Notes: a model not told the origin generated them from the sequence alone. 64,000 nt of DNA from Enterobacter cloacae (GCA_014169315.1 AP022133.1:2418001-2482000), one strand, 5' to 3'; shown: positions 1-8,171, counted from the first letter of the stretch. Program-made: numbers and translations.

Positions 1-151
1 GCTCTATTAACTGCTCTTTTGTGAAATGCATTTTGTCACCTGCCGTCTCTTCTGCGTGAGCGTCGGCGCAATTGGTAAACCCCGAACCACCTCCAACCTG
101 CGGCACACACTCGGCGCAAATGCCGCATTGCATCTGGGTTAACTTAGTCAT
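1..151 (-). CDS. Small Cys-containing phage-type protein, truncated by window edge
   Basis: An open frame begins at an ATG at 151 and runs off the left edge, so at least 50 codons are present. It overlaps the end of the upstream gene by 8 bp, as expected in a compact early phage or plasmid operon. The N-terminal part has a cluster CGICAEC followed by a Gly-rich stretch and a further Cys, which could bind a metal. An internal ATG (MHFTKEQL) near the edge could be the true start of a different downstream gene. I do not recognise the family. Confidence 0.45.
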   Translation of the reverse strand, partial: MTKLTQMQCGICAECVPQVGGGSGFTNCADAHAEETAGDKMHFTKEQLIE

Positions 152-488
152 TCCACGCCTCCAATTCGTTTTGAATTTCTTCATCGATCTCGTCGTTAGT
201 GGCATCCTCATTGAGATAGCTCATGGCTTCTTTTCGGTACTGATCGCGACGGGTGGCGTACCATGCGGAAAACTCTGGAGTCCAACCCGGCTCACTTCCG
301 GGAAAATCCACTCTGGCGTTACCTTCGGCCATGCGCTCCACCATGCAATGAGCAGTTGTCCGGGCACACTCACGGATGCAGCCACTAAGATGATGCTTAC
401 GCCACCAGGGGCTTACTTTCGAATCGCACACACCTTTAAATTCAACTTCCCAGCGCCGTATACAGCGGGCATTTAATGATTTACTCAT
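144..488 (-). CDS. Hypothetical phage-like protein, 114 aa
   Basis: A basic N-terminal half with several Cys, His and Trp residues is followed by an acidic C-terminal tail rich in Glu, Asp and Asn. The start ATG at 488 overlaps the stop of the upstream gene by 4 bp and the end overlaps the next gene by 8 bp, so translational coupling is likely. The composition and packing resemble small early genes of temperate phages or satellite elements. No catalytic motif is visible and I do not assign a function. Confidence 0.6.
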   Translation of the reverse strand: MSKSLNARCIRRWEVEFKGVCDSKVSPWWRKHHLSGCIRECARTTAHCMVERMAEGNARVDFPGSEPGWTPEFSAWYATRRDQYRKEAMSYLNEDATNDEIDEEIQNELEAWND

Positions 489-856
489 TGAGTGGTTTCC
501 CCTCGCACCGCCAGAGCAGTGCGGATCGCCTTTGCAATGCGAGCGTAAAGGCCCGCATTTTCATAGTCCTGTTCGCCTGCCCATTCAAAGATGACGGCGG
601 TAAACTTCATGTTGCTGATTACCGTAGAGGTGGCATCACTGCGGGCGTACAGAGCCACCCACGCGCCCGGATTCGTTACACGGGTTTTAACTCCACCCAA
701 CGCCGGAGTAACGCCACGGATAGCGGCAGCGTGACGGCTGGCAGTGCCTTTACTCACGCCCTCACGTTCGGCGCGATCGGCTACCAGCTTCAAACCCTCT
801 TCAATGAAGCTCTTGGAGAGGCGGCGCTCGTTGCGTTTGGTCTTAATCTTGTCCAT
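485..856 (-). CDS. Hypothetical phage-like protein, 123 aa
   Basis: The first 50 residues are strongly basic and helix-rich, with a run that looks like a helix-turn-helix region (GVSKGTASRHAAAIRGV). The C-terminal half is neutral. The start at 856 overlaps the upstream gene by 14 bp, and the stop overlaps the downstream start by 4 bp. A DNA-binding or replication-accessory role is possible but only inferred from charge and context. The family is not recognised. Confidence 0.6.
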   Translation of the reverse strand: MDKIKTKRNERRLSKSFIEEGLKLVADRAEREGVSKGTASRHAAAIRGVTPALGGVKTRVTNPGAWVALYARSDATSTVISNMKFTAVIFEWAGEQDYENAGLYARIAKAIRTALAVRGETTQ

Positions 857-1109
857 TTAAATCACCTTGCGTAATCATCCAGGCTGTTGCGTTCGGGGCC
901 AGGCGCACCTCTGTAACCAGACCGCGTGTCGCCATACTTTTCATCTTCTGGCGCACGTCATACTGGAGGATCGCTTTATCTGGATGTTGGCGGCACAGCG
1001 CCTCACGGATGAAGCTGGTGTGCATCTTCTGATTCTTTAAATCAGGGCTCGACCAGCGTTGGAACACCTGGAATATGTCGGCGTCCGTTATGATGTATCT
1101 GCGCATCAT
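843..1109 (-). CDS. Hypothetical phage-like protein, 88 aa
   Basis: A short basic protein with two adjacent Met starts (1109 and 1106). The pattern of a helical N-terminus, a central Arg/Lys-rich segment and a C-terminal beta-like stretch (GLVTEVRLAPNATAWMI) resembles a small winged-helix protein. This is a shape-based impression only. It overlaps both neighbours (4 bp upstream, 14 bp downstream), so it belongs to one polycistronic unit with them. Confidence 0.6.
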   Translation of the reverse strand: MMRRYIITDADIFQVFQRWSSPDLKNQKMHTSFIREALCRQHPDKAILQYDVRQKMKSMATRGLVTEVRLAPNATAWMITQGDLNGQD

Positions 1110-1387
1110 TTGGCCCTTCTCGGCACTACTTCAACTTTCCCGCATTCCGGGAAATCAATCCCAATACGCAGAGCAGCAGCTGTGTTAAGCACCATGCGCA
1201 TGCTCGGCGTACCCTCAAATCCTTCCACCCGGCGAACCGTGGCACGCATAACACCTACCAGCGCGGAAAAATCTTCCTTGCTCATGCGCAGTTCACGACG
1301 CAGATTCCCACTTATCAAAAGGTCAGTTAATTGACCAATGGTCATGCGGCGCTTTTCTGCCATTACCTGTTTAACGTTTTCATTCAT
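1106..1387 (-). CDS. Helix-turn-helix (XRE-like) regulator, 93 aa
   Basis: The middle of the protein has an XRE-style helix-turn-helix: LRRELRMSKEDFSALVGVMRATVRRVEGFEGTP reads as recognition helices following a SKEDFSALVG turn. It also resembles the antitoxin-type HTH of HigA/MqsA partners, but no toxin gene is adjacent. It lies in the middle of the compact minus-strand run and probably controls that unit. Confidence in the HTH is fair; confidence in any specific role is low. Confidence 0.65.
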   Translation of the reverse strand: MNENVKQVMAEKRRMTIGQLTDLLISGNLRRELRMSKEDFSALVGVMRATVRRVEGFEGTPSMRMVLNTAAALRIGIDFPECGKVEVVPRRAK

Positions 1388-1398
1388 CGTGAAACCCC

Positions 1399-2121
1399 TT
1401 ATGAAATACTCAGAACAAACTGGTTATCGCCAATCTTCAAAGCGTGAATTGCCGTGCGTGAAGTGCTCCAGCCATCCTCACCGCGCAGGTGTAGCGGGAT
1501 TGTTTGCCCTCTGTTAATCAATCGCTCAATAGCACCATTTGCCTGAGCGTCATTATTTGTGCTGAAAACAACGGCCCTTTGCTTTCCCGTGCAAATGTCG
1601 ATCTTTTCAGATCCTGACAAATACTTTGTTAAGACAACTTCTCGCACCTCAATTGGGTTTAATACGAGGTTGTCTATATTGTGCTTGCCATTAACCCGGC
1701 TTGGATTCTTATAGATAACTTCCCCGGAAATACTGCCGTTAGCCATCAGCCAGATAATGTCTTTCAGTGGATAATAATTTCCCTGAATCAAGATATGCTC
1801 TTCACCGCCGCGAATACGCACATATGCCGCTGTGCCTTGCTCGCCCATACCTTTTCTTGATTTACGCAGCAACTGCCCGGTTTTATATTCGAAAAGCTCA
1901 TGGCATTTGTGGTAGAGCCATGCCTGATTAGCTTCATCACCGTTGCGCTCAGACTCACCAATGATGTCAGCGAACGGGGTTACATCCCCTTCTGCGATGG
2001 CCTTGAGAGCGGCCCGCATCACGTCCGGGAACTGAATTGACTCATTGGTCACGCGCTCCTGAGCGCGGTTGTAGACCTCCTCATCAGCTCGAAACTGGAC
2101 AATCTTTTGTTGTTTTTTCAT
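1399..2121 (-). CDS. RHH-like N-terminus plus degenerate HNH-like domain, 240 aa
   Basis: Residues 1-45 (QKIVQFRADEEVYNRAQERV and what follows) look like a ribbon-helix-helix DNA-binding module. Residues about 90-160 follow the layout of phage HNH_3/AP2-type homing endonucleases: a Tyr/Arg beta strand, then IIWLMANGSISGEV, then NGKHNIDNLVLNP. The usual catalytic His-Asn pair before NG is replaced by other residues. The C-terminal 80 residues are of unknown type. The start is placed at the ATG at 2121, just after the upstream stop; a longer form would need a TTG at 2133. It may be a DNA-binding protein derived from a homing nuclease. The function is not known. Confidence 0.6.
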   Translation of the reverse strand: MKKQQKIVQFRADEEVYNRAQERVTNESIQFPDVMRAALKAIAEGDVTPFADIIGESERNGDEANQAWLYHKCHELFEYKTGQLLRKSRKGMGEQGTAAYVRIRGGEEHILIQGNYYPLKDIIWLMANGSISGEVIYKNPSRVNGKHNIDNLVLNPIEVREVVLTKYLSGSEKIDICTGKQRAVVFSTNNDAQANGAIERLINRGQTIPLHLRGEDGWSTSRTAIHALKIGDNQFVLSIS

Positions 2122-2122
2122 T

Positions 2123-2650
2123 TCAGTTCTCAATTAATTGAGGCTCGATATAGACACCAGTACGCAATGCGTTATGAAACGCATTAGCGAGCCTGCACGC
2201 GTTAATTTCTTCCTTCGACATAGCCGGGCGCGGTTTAATGGCTTTCTTCTTTTCCGGCCTTGCTGATTTCAGCGCACGTGTAATAGCCCCACTTACAAAA
2301 AAATTCTTTTTTACTTTTTTAAGGTGATAAATGTATTTACCTGTTTCACTGCACTTAACTTTTTCAATCTCTACGTAAGGAGATCGAAACATATTCCAGA
2401 TTCTGCGAGCGATATTCTTTGCGGTTTGCTTTTGAAACTTAGCGTTAACCTCTTCGCGTATCTGGCTCATTGACAGCTTGCGGTTAATCATTATTTTCAC
2501 AAGGTCACGTGCCGTTGCATTTCTTTTCAGGCTGTCATAAGCAAGGCGTAAAGATTCGCGGAAATATTGCCGCGCAGAACCGCCGTAAGTTGCCGCTCCC
2601 TTTTTTGCCAGTTCCCAGGCATGACGAAACACCAGTGCAAAATCGCGCAT
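2123..2650 (-). CDS. Basic hypothetical phage-like protein, 175 aa
   Basis: A very Lys/Arg-rich protein with a helical N-terminus and a central segment resembling a replication- or recombination-associated HTH (MSQIREEVNAKFQKQTAKNIARRIW). The start is placed at the ATG at 2650 because a clear Shine-Dalgarno sequence (GAGGGA) lies 5-6 bp upstream; a GTG at 2662 would add four residues and overlap the upstream gene. A nucleic-acid-binding role is inferred from charge only. Confidence 0.55.
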   Translation of the reverse strand: MRDFALVFRHAWELAKKGAATYGGSARQYFRESLRLAYDSLKRNATARDLVKIMINRKLSMSQIREEVNAKFQKQTAKNIARRIWNMFRSPYVEIEKVKCSETGKYIYHLKKVKKNFFVSGAITRALKSARPEKKKAIKPRPAMSKEEINACRLANAFHNALRTGVYIEPQLIEN

Positions 2651-2658
2651 GATTTCCC

Positions 2659-2949
2659 TCACGTATTCTTTTTCAGAGATTTGTGATTTTTGGCAATGAA
2701 GATGCCGCCGAAATGACTGTGTGGCGCAACGTGGAAATACATACCGCGCCGAGTGATTTCAGAAAGAATTTTTGCAGTGCGCACAGGCAACGCCTGGACA
2801 TAGTCAGAAGGGGAAATATCAGAGGCTTCATCACCGGTAAGAAGGGCGACGTTATCGCCCTCACCCATCCGGCTACAAATCAGGAGTAAAGCGCTAACAA
2901 CATGCTTTACGTTACTGCTTTTGGTTAACTTTACGCTATGAATTGCCAT
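2659..2949 (-). CDS. Hypothetical protein, 96 aa, first gene of the minus-strand run
   Basis: This is the promoter-proximal gene of the run. The sequence has a hydrophobic N-terminal helix (VKHVVSALLLICSRMG), an acidic middle and a basic tail, with no recognised motif. An inverted repeat (ACCACA-N7-TGTGGT, 2956-2974) lies immediately upstream of its ATG. It may be the first-expressed control gene of a mobile element, but that is inference from position. Confidence 0.55.
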   Translation of the reverse strand: MAIHSVKLTKSSNVKHVVSALLLICSRMGEGDNVALLTGDEASDISPSDYVQALPVRTAKILSEITRRGMYFHVAPHSHFGGIFIAKNHKSLKKNT

Positions 2950-2955
2950 GATAAG

Positions 2956-2974
2956 ACCACACTTTCCATGTGGT
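2956..2974. promoter_or_regulatory. Inverted repeat next to the start of the leftmost operon
   Basis: ACCACA and TGTGGT arms are separated by 7 bp and end 7 bp upstream of the ATG at 2949. It may be an operator or a small hairpin around the ribosome-binding region of the first gene. No -10/-35 pair can be assigned with confidence. Confidence 0.35.
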
Positions 2975-3536
2975 TACTCGTTCATGACCTTATCGAATGT
3001 ATATTATGTTAAATGCAATACAGCACCCAATAACTTCATCTTCGACAGTTGCTTCTTCACAAATCAACACGTTACGAATTCATGACAGGCATCCCTTTTC
3101 TTGCCTTATGTTCATTATACATTTACTTCATATCCATTGTTAATGTAAGGACAATCATGTACTCACTCATGCAGCTTCGTGTTGCTCGCAAGCGTCAGTG
3201 GATTTTGATGGACACAGTCACCTGTCTGCCATTGTTGATCCCACTCCGCTATACATAGATAATTTGTCGACTGCAAGGTCGACGTGTGGTTGGCATAGTT
3301 GGTGATCGGCTGCACTACGATATTGGCGGTTGTGCGAGAATCGATGACGAATGCCCTTTCTGTGAAGTCCGTTGATGCTATGGTTGTTTATATTACCGCC
3401 TTTTCCTTGATGACCACCACAAGGACGTTTTAGCTTCGTGGTCGTGCAGGATTTGTACGTTAAGGCTGATTTTTGACCTGTCATTCATCAGTAAGATTAC
3501 AAACCATATCGTCATCATCAATTGTGTGCGGGTTCT
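2975..3536. other. Largely gene-free stretch between the phage-like run and the microcin cluster
   Basis: It should contain the promoter of the leftmost minus-strand operon near its left end. Only short open frames occur. A plus-strand relic of a possible integrase starts near 3151 and is listed separately. The rest shows no recognisable element. Confidence 0.4.
3151..3480 (+). pseudogene. Possible decayed tyrosine recombinase N-terminus
   Basis: One frame reads RKRQWILMDTVTCLPLLIPLRYT and then stops. After a 2-base shift, the adjoining frame reads YIDNLSTARS, and further on ALRYWRLCENR, broken by stops. The pattern of a basic start, a Pro-Leu-x-x-Pro-x-RY motif and a later RYWR-type helix is reminiscent of the N-terminal region of large phage-type integrases. 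It would suit an island edge, but the resemblance is weak and rests on joining frames by eye. Confidence 0.25.
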
Positions 3537-5669
3537 TCAGCTAAAATATCCGTCAGCCAGATACAGAACCCTGTCTGCAGAGTCAATGGTTTCCGGGCGG
3601 TGGGCAATCAGCAGGACAGGTAGCCCCAGTTGGCGTAGCGTCTGGCTTATCTGGATTTCACTTTCAACATCAAGGTGGCTGGTCGCTTCGTCCAGTAACA
3701 AAAACCCCGGTTTTTTGTACAACGCTCTTGCCAGCAAAATACGTTGCTTTTGCCCTCCGGAGAGCCCACCACCTGTTTCACCGATTAATGTCTGATATCC
3801 CATCGGCATTGCCATGATATCAGTGTCAATGAGCGCCAGACGGGCACACTGGATCATTCTTTCTTGATTGCGGTCTTCGCTGAAGAAAATAATGTTATCT
3901 GCAATGGATCCCCTGAAAAGGTGATCATCCTGCAGTACGGTACCAATCCGCCGTCGTACCTGAAAATAATCGGGGTGCGTTTGCGGTATGCCAAATGTTC
4001 TGATTGTCCCTTCATCAGGAATATGAATTCCCAGGATAAGCTTCACCAGTGTCGATTTTCCGCATCCTGATTTGCCCGTAATGGCCACCACTTCGCCAGG
4101 ATGCAGCGTCATCGATACTCCCTGGAGTATCGGTTTATTCCCACCCTTGTGGCTGAAAATAATGTGCTCCAGGGATAAAGGGGGACAGGCATCTTCGGTC
4201 GCGGCCCCCCAGAATGCGAAGGGGATGACCGACGTATTATTCTCTTCCTGAACGGTTCTTTGCCGATGGCCTTCTGTTGGGGTTAGCACAATGTCAGCCA
4301 GACGTTCGTTATAGACATCAAGCATCCGCCAGGCAAAAAACTTATCGGTCAGGCCGCTGATACTCGAGGAAAAACGCATCTGGTAAGATAAATAGGCAAC
4401 CAGCATACCGACGGTAAAGGTACCATTCAGCACTTCACCGGCACCTTTCCACAAAATCACCGCCGATACCACGCTGCCTGTCAGGGTGTGCACAATGTCA
4501 TAGCACATCAGCAGGCGACTCTGGCGCAGCTGCGTATTTCTGCGGGTGACGTTAAGATTCAGCCAGGCGGCCTCGCGGTATGCGGTCACACCGTTTATTC
4601 TCAGGCTCAGGATCCCGTTGAGGGTTTCAAGAAAGTGTCCTGATTCCCTGGCACCGGCGTCCCAGGCATCCTCCGCCGACTGCCGCAGGGAGGGATACCA
4701 TAGCGCTCTCAGCACGCCGTAGAAGATGGCGGCCAGTACCGCTATCAGCGTCATTTCAGGACTGTACAGCAGCATCATGCAGAGCGCAGTCACCGCAAGC
4801 AGTACATCGAGAATACCTTCAAGCACTTGTGTGGTCAGCGCCTGCTGTATCATATCTACCGCCTCAAAACGGGCATTAATACTCCCTTTACTGCGCGCAT
4901 CAAACCAGGCCAGAGGGAGACGGACCAGATGATGGAACACCCTGGCCGTCCACTGCATATTAAAATTGACGGACAGCGTAATACTGGCCCACTGGCGGGC
5001 CAGCGACAGCAACATTTGGGTCAGTGACAGCAGCAATAGGGCAATGATGATAACGCTCAGCAGGCCTCGATCGGCGGCAACCAGGACCTCATCGATCACC
5101 AACTGGTTGAGAAGAGGACTTCCTAATGTCAGTATCTCCAGCGCCAGAGCAAAAACGATGATGCGGGACATTGCCGCCAGCAGGCCGGGGGTTTTTCCTG
5201 TCAGCTGGCGCAGACGAATTTTCTTTCTTTCATCCCTAGCGGTGAAATCGCTGGCTGGCATCAGCTCCAGCGCGACGCCGGTGAAGTGCTTCCCTGCGTC
5301 CGTCAGGGAAATTGTCACCTTCCCCTTATCGGGATCATGTATAACTAGCCTACTCCCACGAACCTTATGAAGTACAACGAAATGATTCATGTTCCAGTGG
5401 AGAATACAGGGGAGAGAAAGGGACTTTAGGTCTTCCGGTTCCAGCCTGACGGCTCGGGAAGACAACCGGATACCGGCTGCACACTCAATTAGCCTCTGCA
5501 GGGTCATTCCCTGAGTACTGATACTGAAGCGTTCACGTAGTGTGGGTAGATCCGTTTGCAGACCGTGCCAGCTGGCCATCATTGCCAGACACGCCAGGCC
5601 ACACTCCGCTGACTCTGTCTGGCGGATGAGGGGAAGCCGTCTTCTCCCTGTCCAGTTCAGTGATCCCAT
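3537..5669 (-). CDS. CvaB/McsB-type peptidase-containing ABC exporter for microcin, 710 aa
   Basis: Inner-membrane transporter that cuts the double-glycine leader and exports the microcin, working with the CvaA-type adaptor and TolC. Residues 10-130 form a C39 peptidase: QTESAECG with catalytic Cys23, His96 and Asp112. Membrane segments follow (about 160-430). The C-terminal ATPase has Walker A GKSGCGKST, signature LSGGQKQR, Walker B LLLDEATS and an H-loop IAHRP. I place the start at the ATG at 5669, which overlaps the CvaA stop (TAATG) and has AGGAAA upstream; the longer frame to 5717 would run deep into that gene. Family identity is firm; the substrate is inferred from the cluster. Confidence 0.93.
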   Translation of the reverse strand: MGSLNWTGRRRLPLIRQTESAECGLACLAMMASWHGLQTDLPTLRERFSISTQGMTLQRLIECAAGIRLSSRAVRLEPEDLKSLSLPCILHWNMNHFVVLHKVRGSRLVIHDPDKGKVTISLTDAGKHFTGVALELMPASDFTARDERKKIRLRQLTGKTPGLLAAMSRIIVFALALEILTLGSPLLNQLVIDEVLVAADRGLLSVIIIALLLLSLTQMLLSLARQWASITLSVNFNMQWTARVFHHLVRLPLAWFDARSKGSINARFEAVDMIQQALTTQVLEGILDVLLAVTALCMMLLYSPEMTLIAVLAAIFYGVLRALWYPSLRQSAEDAWDAGARESGHFLETLNGILSLRINGVTAYREAAWLNLNVTRRNTQLRQSRLLMCYDIVHTLTGSVVSAVILWKGAGEVLNGTFTVGMLVAYLSYQMRFSSSISGLTDKFFAWRMLDVYNERLADIVLTPTEGHRQRTVQEENNTSVIPFAFWGAATEDACPPLSLEHIIFSHKGGNKPILQGVSMTLHPGEVVAITGKSGCGKSTLVKLILGIHIPDEGTIRTFGIPQTHPDYFQVRRRIGTVLQDDHLFRGSIADNIIFFSEDRNQERMIQCARLALIDTDIMAMPMGYQTLIGETGGGLSGGQKQRILLARALYKKPGFLLLDEATSHLDVESEIQISQTLRQLGLPVLLIAHRPETIDSADRVLYLADGYFS

Positions 5670-6922
5670 TACAGTTTTCCTTTCAGGCTCCAGAGCGGTT
5701 CTGTCAGCCACTCCCACAAATGACGTGTATCCAGGCCGACGTCTCCCTCAAGGGTCATACCGGGGCGAAGAGGTTCTTTTTTTCCATAAGCCAGAATAAA
5801 AGTATTCTCAGGTTCGACAATCACACGGTAGTGCCCTTCATTCTCCTTCCAGGTGACAGGGGATACGGAGAGTAAATCTGACGGCGTCAGCGTTGTACGG
5901 CTTATCTCACGAATAGTCCCGTACTGAACACCAAACTTCTGATAGGGGAAAGCGGAGAACCGGAGTGCAACACGCTGCCCCGGCTGGACAAATCCGGCGT
6001 TCTGACTGGTGGCATAGAGTTCTATCTGCAGACGCGCATTGTCGGGGACCAGCGTCATGACAGGCTCAGATGCCCTGACCGACTGTCCCTGCCTGACCAG
6101 CACGGCGGCAACGGTTCCGGATACCGGAGCGGTCAGCGTAAAGTGCTCCTGTCCGGCCAGTTCGCCCTGCTGCTGTCTTATCCCCTGCAACTGCCTGTCC
6201 AGCTCAGCTTTCCGACTTTCGCCCTGAACGATGAGATGGTTAAGGTCGTCTTCAGCGGCCTCCATTGCTGTGCGTAGTTGCAAAAGCCCCTGACGTTGAT
6301 CCTCAACGTTTTGCTGAGCCGTGGATACGTCAATCTGCTTCTGCTGGTATTCGATATCTGAAACGTAATGCGTGCCGGCAAGTTTTTTATAGCGCTCCAT
6401 GACGGACACAGCCAGCGCAACCTGATGCCCGGCAAGCGACAGGCGCTGCTCTGCACTGTTAATCTGAGGTTTAAGGGAGGCAATTCGCTGTTGTATGGCG
6501 TGCTGCTGCTGACTGTTGTCACGCAATTCCAGAGCCTGTTGAGAAGAAAGCATGGCATACTGAGTTCTCAGGGACATGCTCATGGCAGCCAGCGTACCTG
6601 TGCCCTGTTCGTTATAATGCTCGCCGCTGATATGGTAAACGGGCTCACCTGCGATGACATGCTGACCTTCTGAAACAGTCTGTCGGGTGACGTATCCGGC
6701 ATATTGAGGTATTATTTTCACCACTCCTGATGAAGGCATAACGATGCCTGTAAGATGCGCCTTGCGGGTATAACTACCAAAATAAACAAATAATGCGACG
6801 CTCAGAACCAAGAATATTGTAGTAACGGCGCATACTGACATGCCAAATGATGCGGGTAAGACAATATCTCCGTACTCGGTATCACTGTGATGCTTTAAAG
6901 CTTCTTCCCTGAATATACTCAT
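5669..6922 (-). CDS. CvaA/HlyD-type membrane-fusion protein for microcin export, 417 aa
   Basis: A periplasmic adaptor linking the ABC exporter to TolC. A single N-terminal membrane helix (about residues 29-50) precedes a lipoyl/barrel-sandwich strand region (GIVMPSSGVVKIIPQYAGYV). A long coiled-coil hairpin follows (about 120-240, rich in Gln and Leu), then a second half-lipoyl (TLTAPVSGTVAAVLVRQGQSV) and a C-terminal beta-barrel. The length is close to CvaA. It is translationally coupled to the exporter gene (TAATG overlap) and starts 2 bp after the CPBP gene's stop codon. Confidence 0.92.
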   Translation of the reverse strand: MSIFREEALKHHSDTEYGDIVLPASFGMSVCAVTTIFLVLSVALFVYFGSYTRKAHLTGIVMPSSGVVKIIPQYAGYVTRQTVSEGQHVIAGEPVYHISGEHYNEQGTGTLAAMSMSLRTQYAMLSSQQALELRDNSQQQHAIQQRIASLKPQINSAEQRLSLAGHQVALAVSVMERYKKLAGTHYVSDIEYQQKQIDVSTAQQNVEDQRQGLLQLRTAMEAAEDDLNHLIVQGESRKAELDRQLQGIRQQQGELAGQEHFTLTAPVSGTVAAVLVRQGQSVRASEPVMTLVPDNARLQIELYATSQNAGFVQPGQRVALRFSAFPYQKFGVQYGTIREISRTTLTPSDLLSVSPVTWKENEGHYRVIVEPENTFILAYGKKEPLRPGMTLEGDVGLDTRHLWEWLTEPLWSLKGKL

Positions 6923-6924
6923 AG

Positions 6925-7575
6925 TTATAAAATACTCTGAATATTTAATAATATAACGAATCCATTCATACCTGAATGTATTAACATAGGATAGAAAAGA
7001 GATCTGCTTTTTATTTTAACAGCAAATAATAACATCGATACAACAAATAGAATCATCTGATCCAGAATATTGTAATACTGCCCATGCATTAGACAAAAAA
7101 ACAAAGATGTTATTACGCACGGAATGACCAGATTCTTTCTGTAAATTGAGCGTGCAACCTCGAAGGCACAGCCTCTGTAGATAATTTCCTCATAATAGGG
7201 CACTACTAGTGTCATTACTAAAACCGTTATCCAGTTTATCTGTGATGGTTTGTAATGGTATAAATAGTCTCTGTAGCAGTAAACAGTAAGTTGTATAAAA
7301 ATAATTATAAAAAATGAAATAACTGAAAATTTAACTGAAGCTGGACTTGAACTTACTTTTATTCTACATCCAGGGATGTTTTTCAGATAAAAAAAATAAA
7401 CGAAAGTTGAAATTAGAATTTCCGTAATGAATATAATGAAAAAAGCCGTATCTAGTCCGACATAATGCATCATAATAGCTGGGGTTAGAGTTATAATGGT
7501 TGATATAATAACCACTGCAAGAAAAACAATAGCATGTTTTTTACTATATATAAACTGGCTCGTACGCTCATTCAT
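6925..7575 (-). CDS. CPBP (Abi/CAAX protease-like) membrane protein, probable microcin immunity, 216 aa
   Basis: About six to eight hydrophobic segments carry the three CPBP motifs: EE at residues 129-130 with Arg134, FFCLMH ending in His164, and HSGMN (His200, Asn204). These residues define the intramembrane glutamic protease fold. Such proteins commonly protect bacteriocin producers, and I recall that the microcin S immunity protein is of this type. The codons are AT-rich compared with flanking chromosome genes. Whether this protein or the 65-residue neighbour gives immunity cannot be told from sequence. Confidence 0.8.
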   Translation of the reverse strand: MNERTSQFIYSKKHAIVFLAVVIISTIITLTPAIMMHYVGLDTAFFIIFITEILISTFVYFFYLKNIPGCRIKVSSSPASVKFSVISFFIIIFIQLTVYCYRDYLYHYKPSQINWITVLVMTLVVPYYEEIIYRGCAFEVARSIYRKNLVIPCVITSLFFCLMHGQYYNILDQMILFVVSMLLFAVKIKSRSLFYPMLIHSGMNGFVILLNIQSIL

Positions 7576-7585
7576 TGCAAGGGCG

Positions 7586-7783
7586 TCACTTTATGAATGT
7601 TTTTATTTTTGCTAAAATCAGATCTGTAAATTTAGCAGTGGAAAACAGAGTAATCAATGTAATTACTATCTTTGAAAACTCCTCAGGCAAGGAAAACCAG
7701 GATAGGTCAATAATGGAGGAGCCACTTAATAGCGCAAAACCCAGTAATAAACTTAATATAAAAGACAATATTTTAATAACCAT
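7586..7783 (-). CDS. Small two-helix membrane protein, candidate immunity protein, 65 aa
   Basis: Two hydrophobic helices (about residues 3-25 and 38-58) are joined by a short acidic loop, and the C-terminus is basic. This is the size and layout of class II microcin immunity proteins such as Cvi. It lies between the microcin precursor (25 bp gap) and the CPBP gene (10 bp gap), so all are probably on one transcript. There is no sequence motif to confirm the role. Confidence 0.65.
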   Translation of the reverse strand: MVIKILSFILSLLLGFALLSGSSIIDLSWFSLPEEFSKIVITLITLFSTAKFTDLILAKIKTFIK

Positions 7784-7808
7784 TGCAGCATCCTCCGTTG
7801 ATACTTAC

Positions 7809-8171
7809 TTATCGGCTACAAGTACCACCGATGTTACTTCCTGAACAATGACTGGAACCAGCTTTGTTTCCTCCTCCGTTACCATTTCCACCACCGGAGA
7901 GACACTGGCCGATAACTGCTCCACCAATAGTCCCTCTGGCCATTCCAACAAGGCCGCCTTTGATTGCACCACCTACCATCCCACTGAAGACAGCATCACC
8001 ACACTTAGCTGTGCTTGGGTCACTGTAAATATGTGTCGGTGCATTCCGTCCCAGAGTGTTACGTGCTCCAGTTTGAGATTGACTTTTAAAGTTGTGTTCA
8101 TGGTCGCCAGAGTTTCCACCACCGCTGACTAGTTCTATTTCACTTAAAGTTAATTCTCTGATATTTGACAT
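7809..8171 (-). CDS. Class II microcin precursor, microcin S/PDI-like, 120 aa
   Basis: The leader MSNIRELTLSEIELVSGG ends in Gly17-Gly18, the site cut by C39 exporters, leaving a mature peptide of 102 residues. The mature part has a polar N-terminus, the stretch ARNTLGRNAPTHIYSDPST, a Gly-rich hydrophobic centre (GMVGGAIKGGLVGMARGTIGGAVIG) and a Gly/Asn/Ser tail. Cys57, Cys90, Cys109 and Cys118 could form two disulfides. From memory it closely matches microcins S and PDI. The start at 8171 has AGAGGG 6 bp upstream; an upstream ATG at 8198 lacks one. There is no Ser-rich siderophore-attachment tail, so it is not a class IIb microcin. Confidence 0.88.
   Translation of the reverse strand: MSNIRELTLSEIELVSGGGNSGDHEHNFKSQSQTGARNTLGRNAPTHIYSDPSTAKCGDAVFSGMVGGAIKGGLVGMARGTIGGAVIGQCLSGGGNGNGGGNKAGSSHCSGSNIGGTCSR

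Noticed and set aside
3218..3484. Minus-strand 88-codon frame
   Set aside because: No ribosome-binding site, unusual composition, and it overlaps a possible plus-strand relic; most likely chance.
5670..5717. Longer N-terminus for the CvaB-type exporter
   Set aside because: It would overlap the adaptor gene by 49 bp and lacks a ribosome-binding site; the ATG at 5669 has one and a TAATG junction.
7809..8171. Class IIb siderophore microcin
   Set aside because: The Ser-rich C-terminal motif needed for siderophore attachment is missing and no glycosyltransferase or esterase genes are present.
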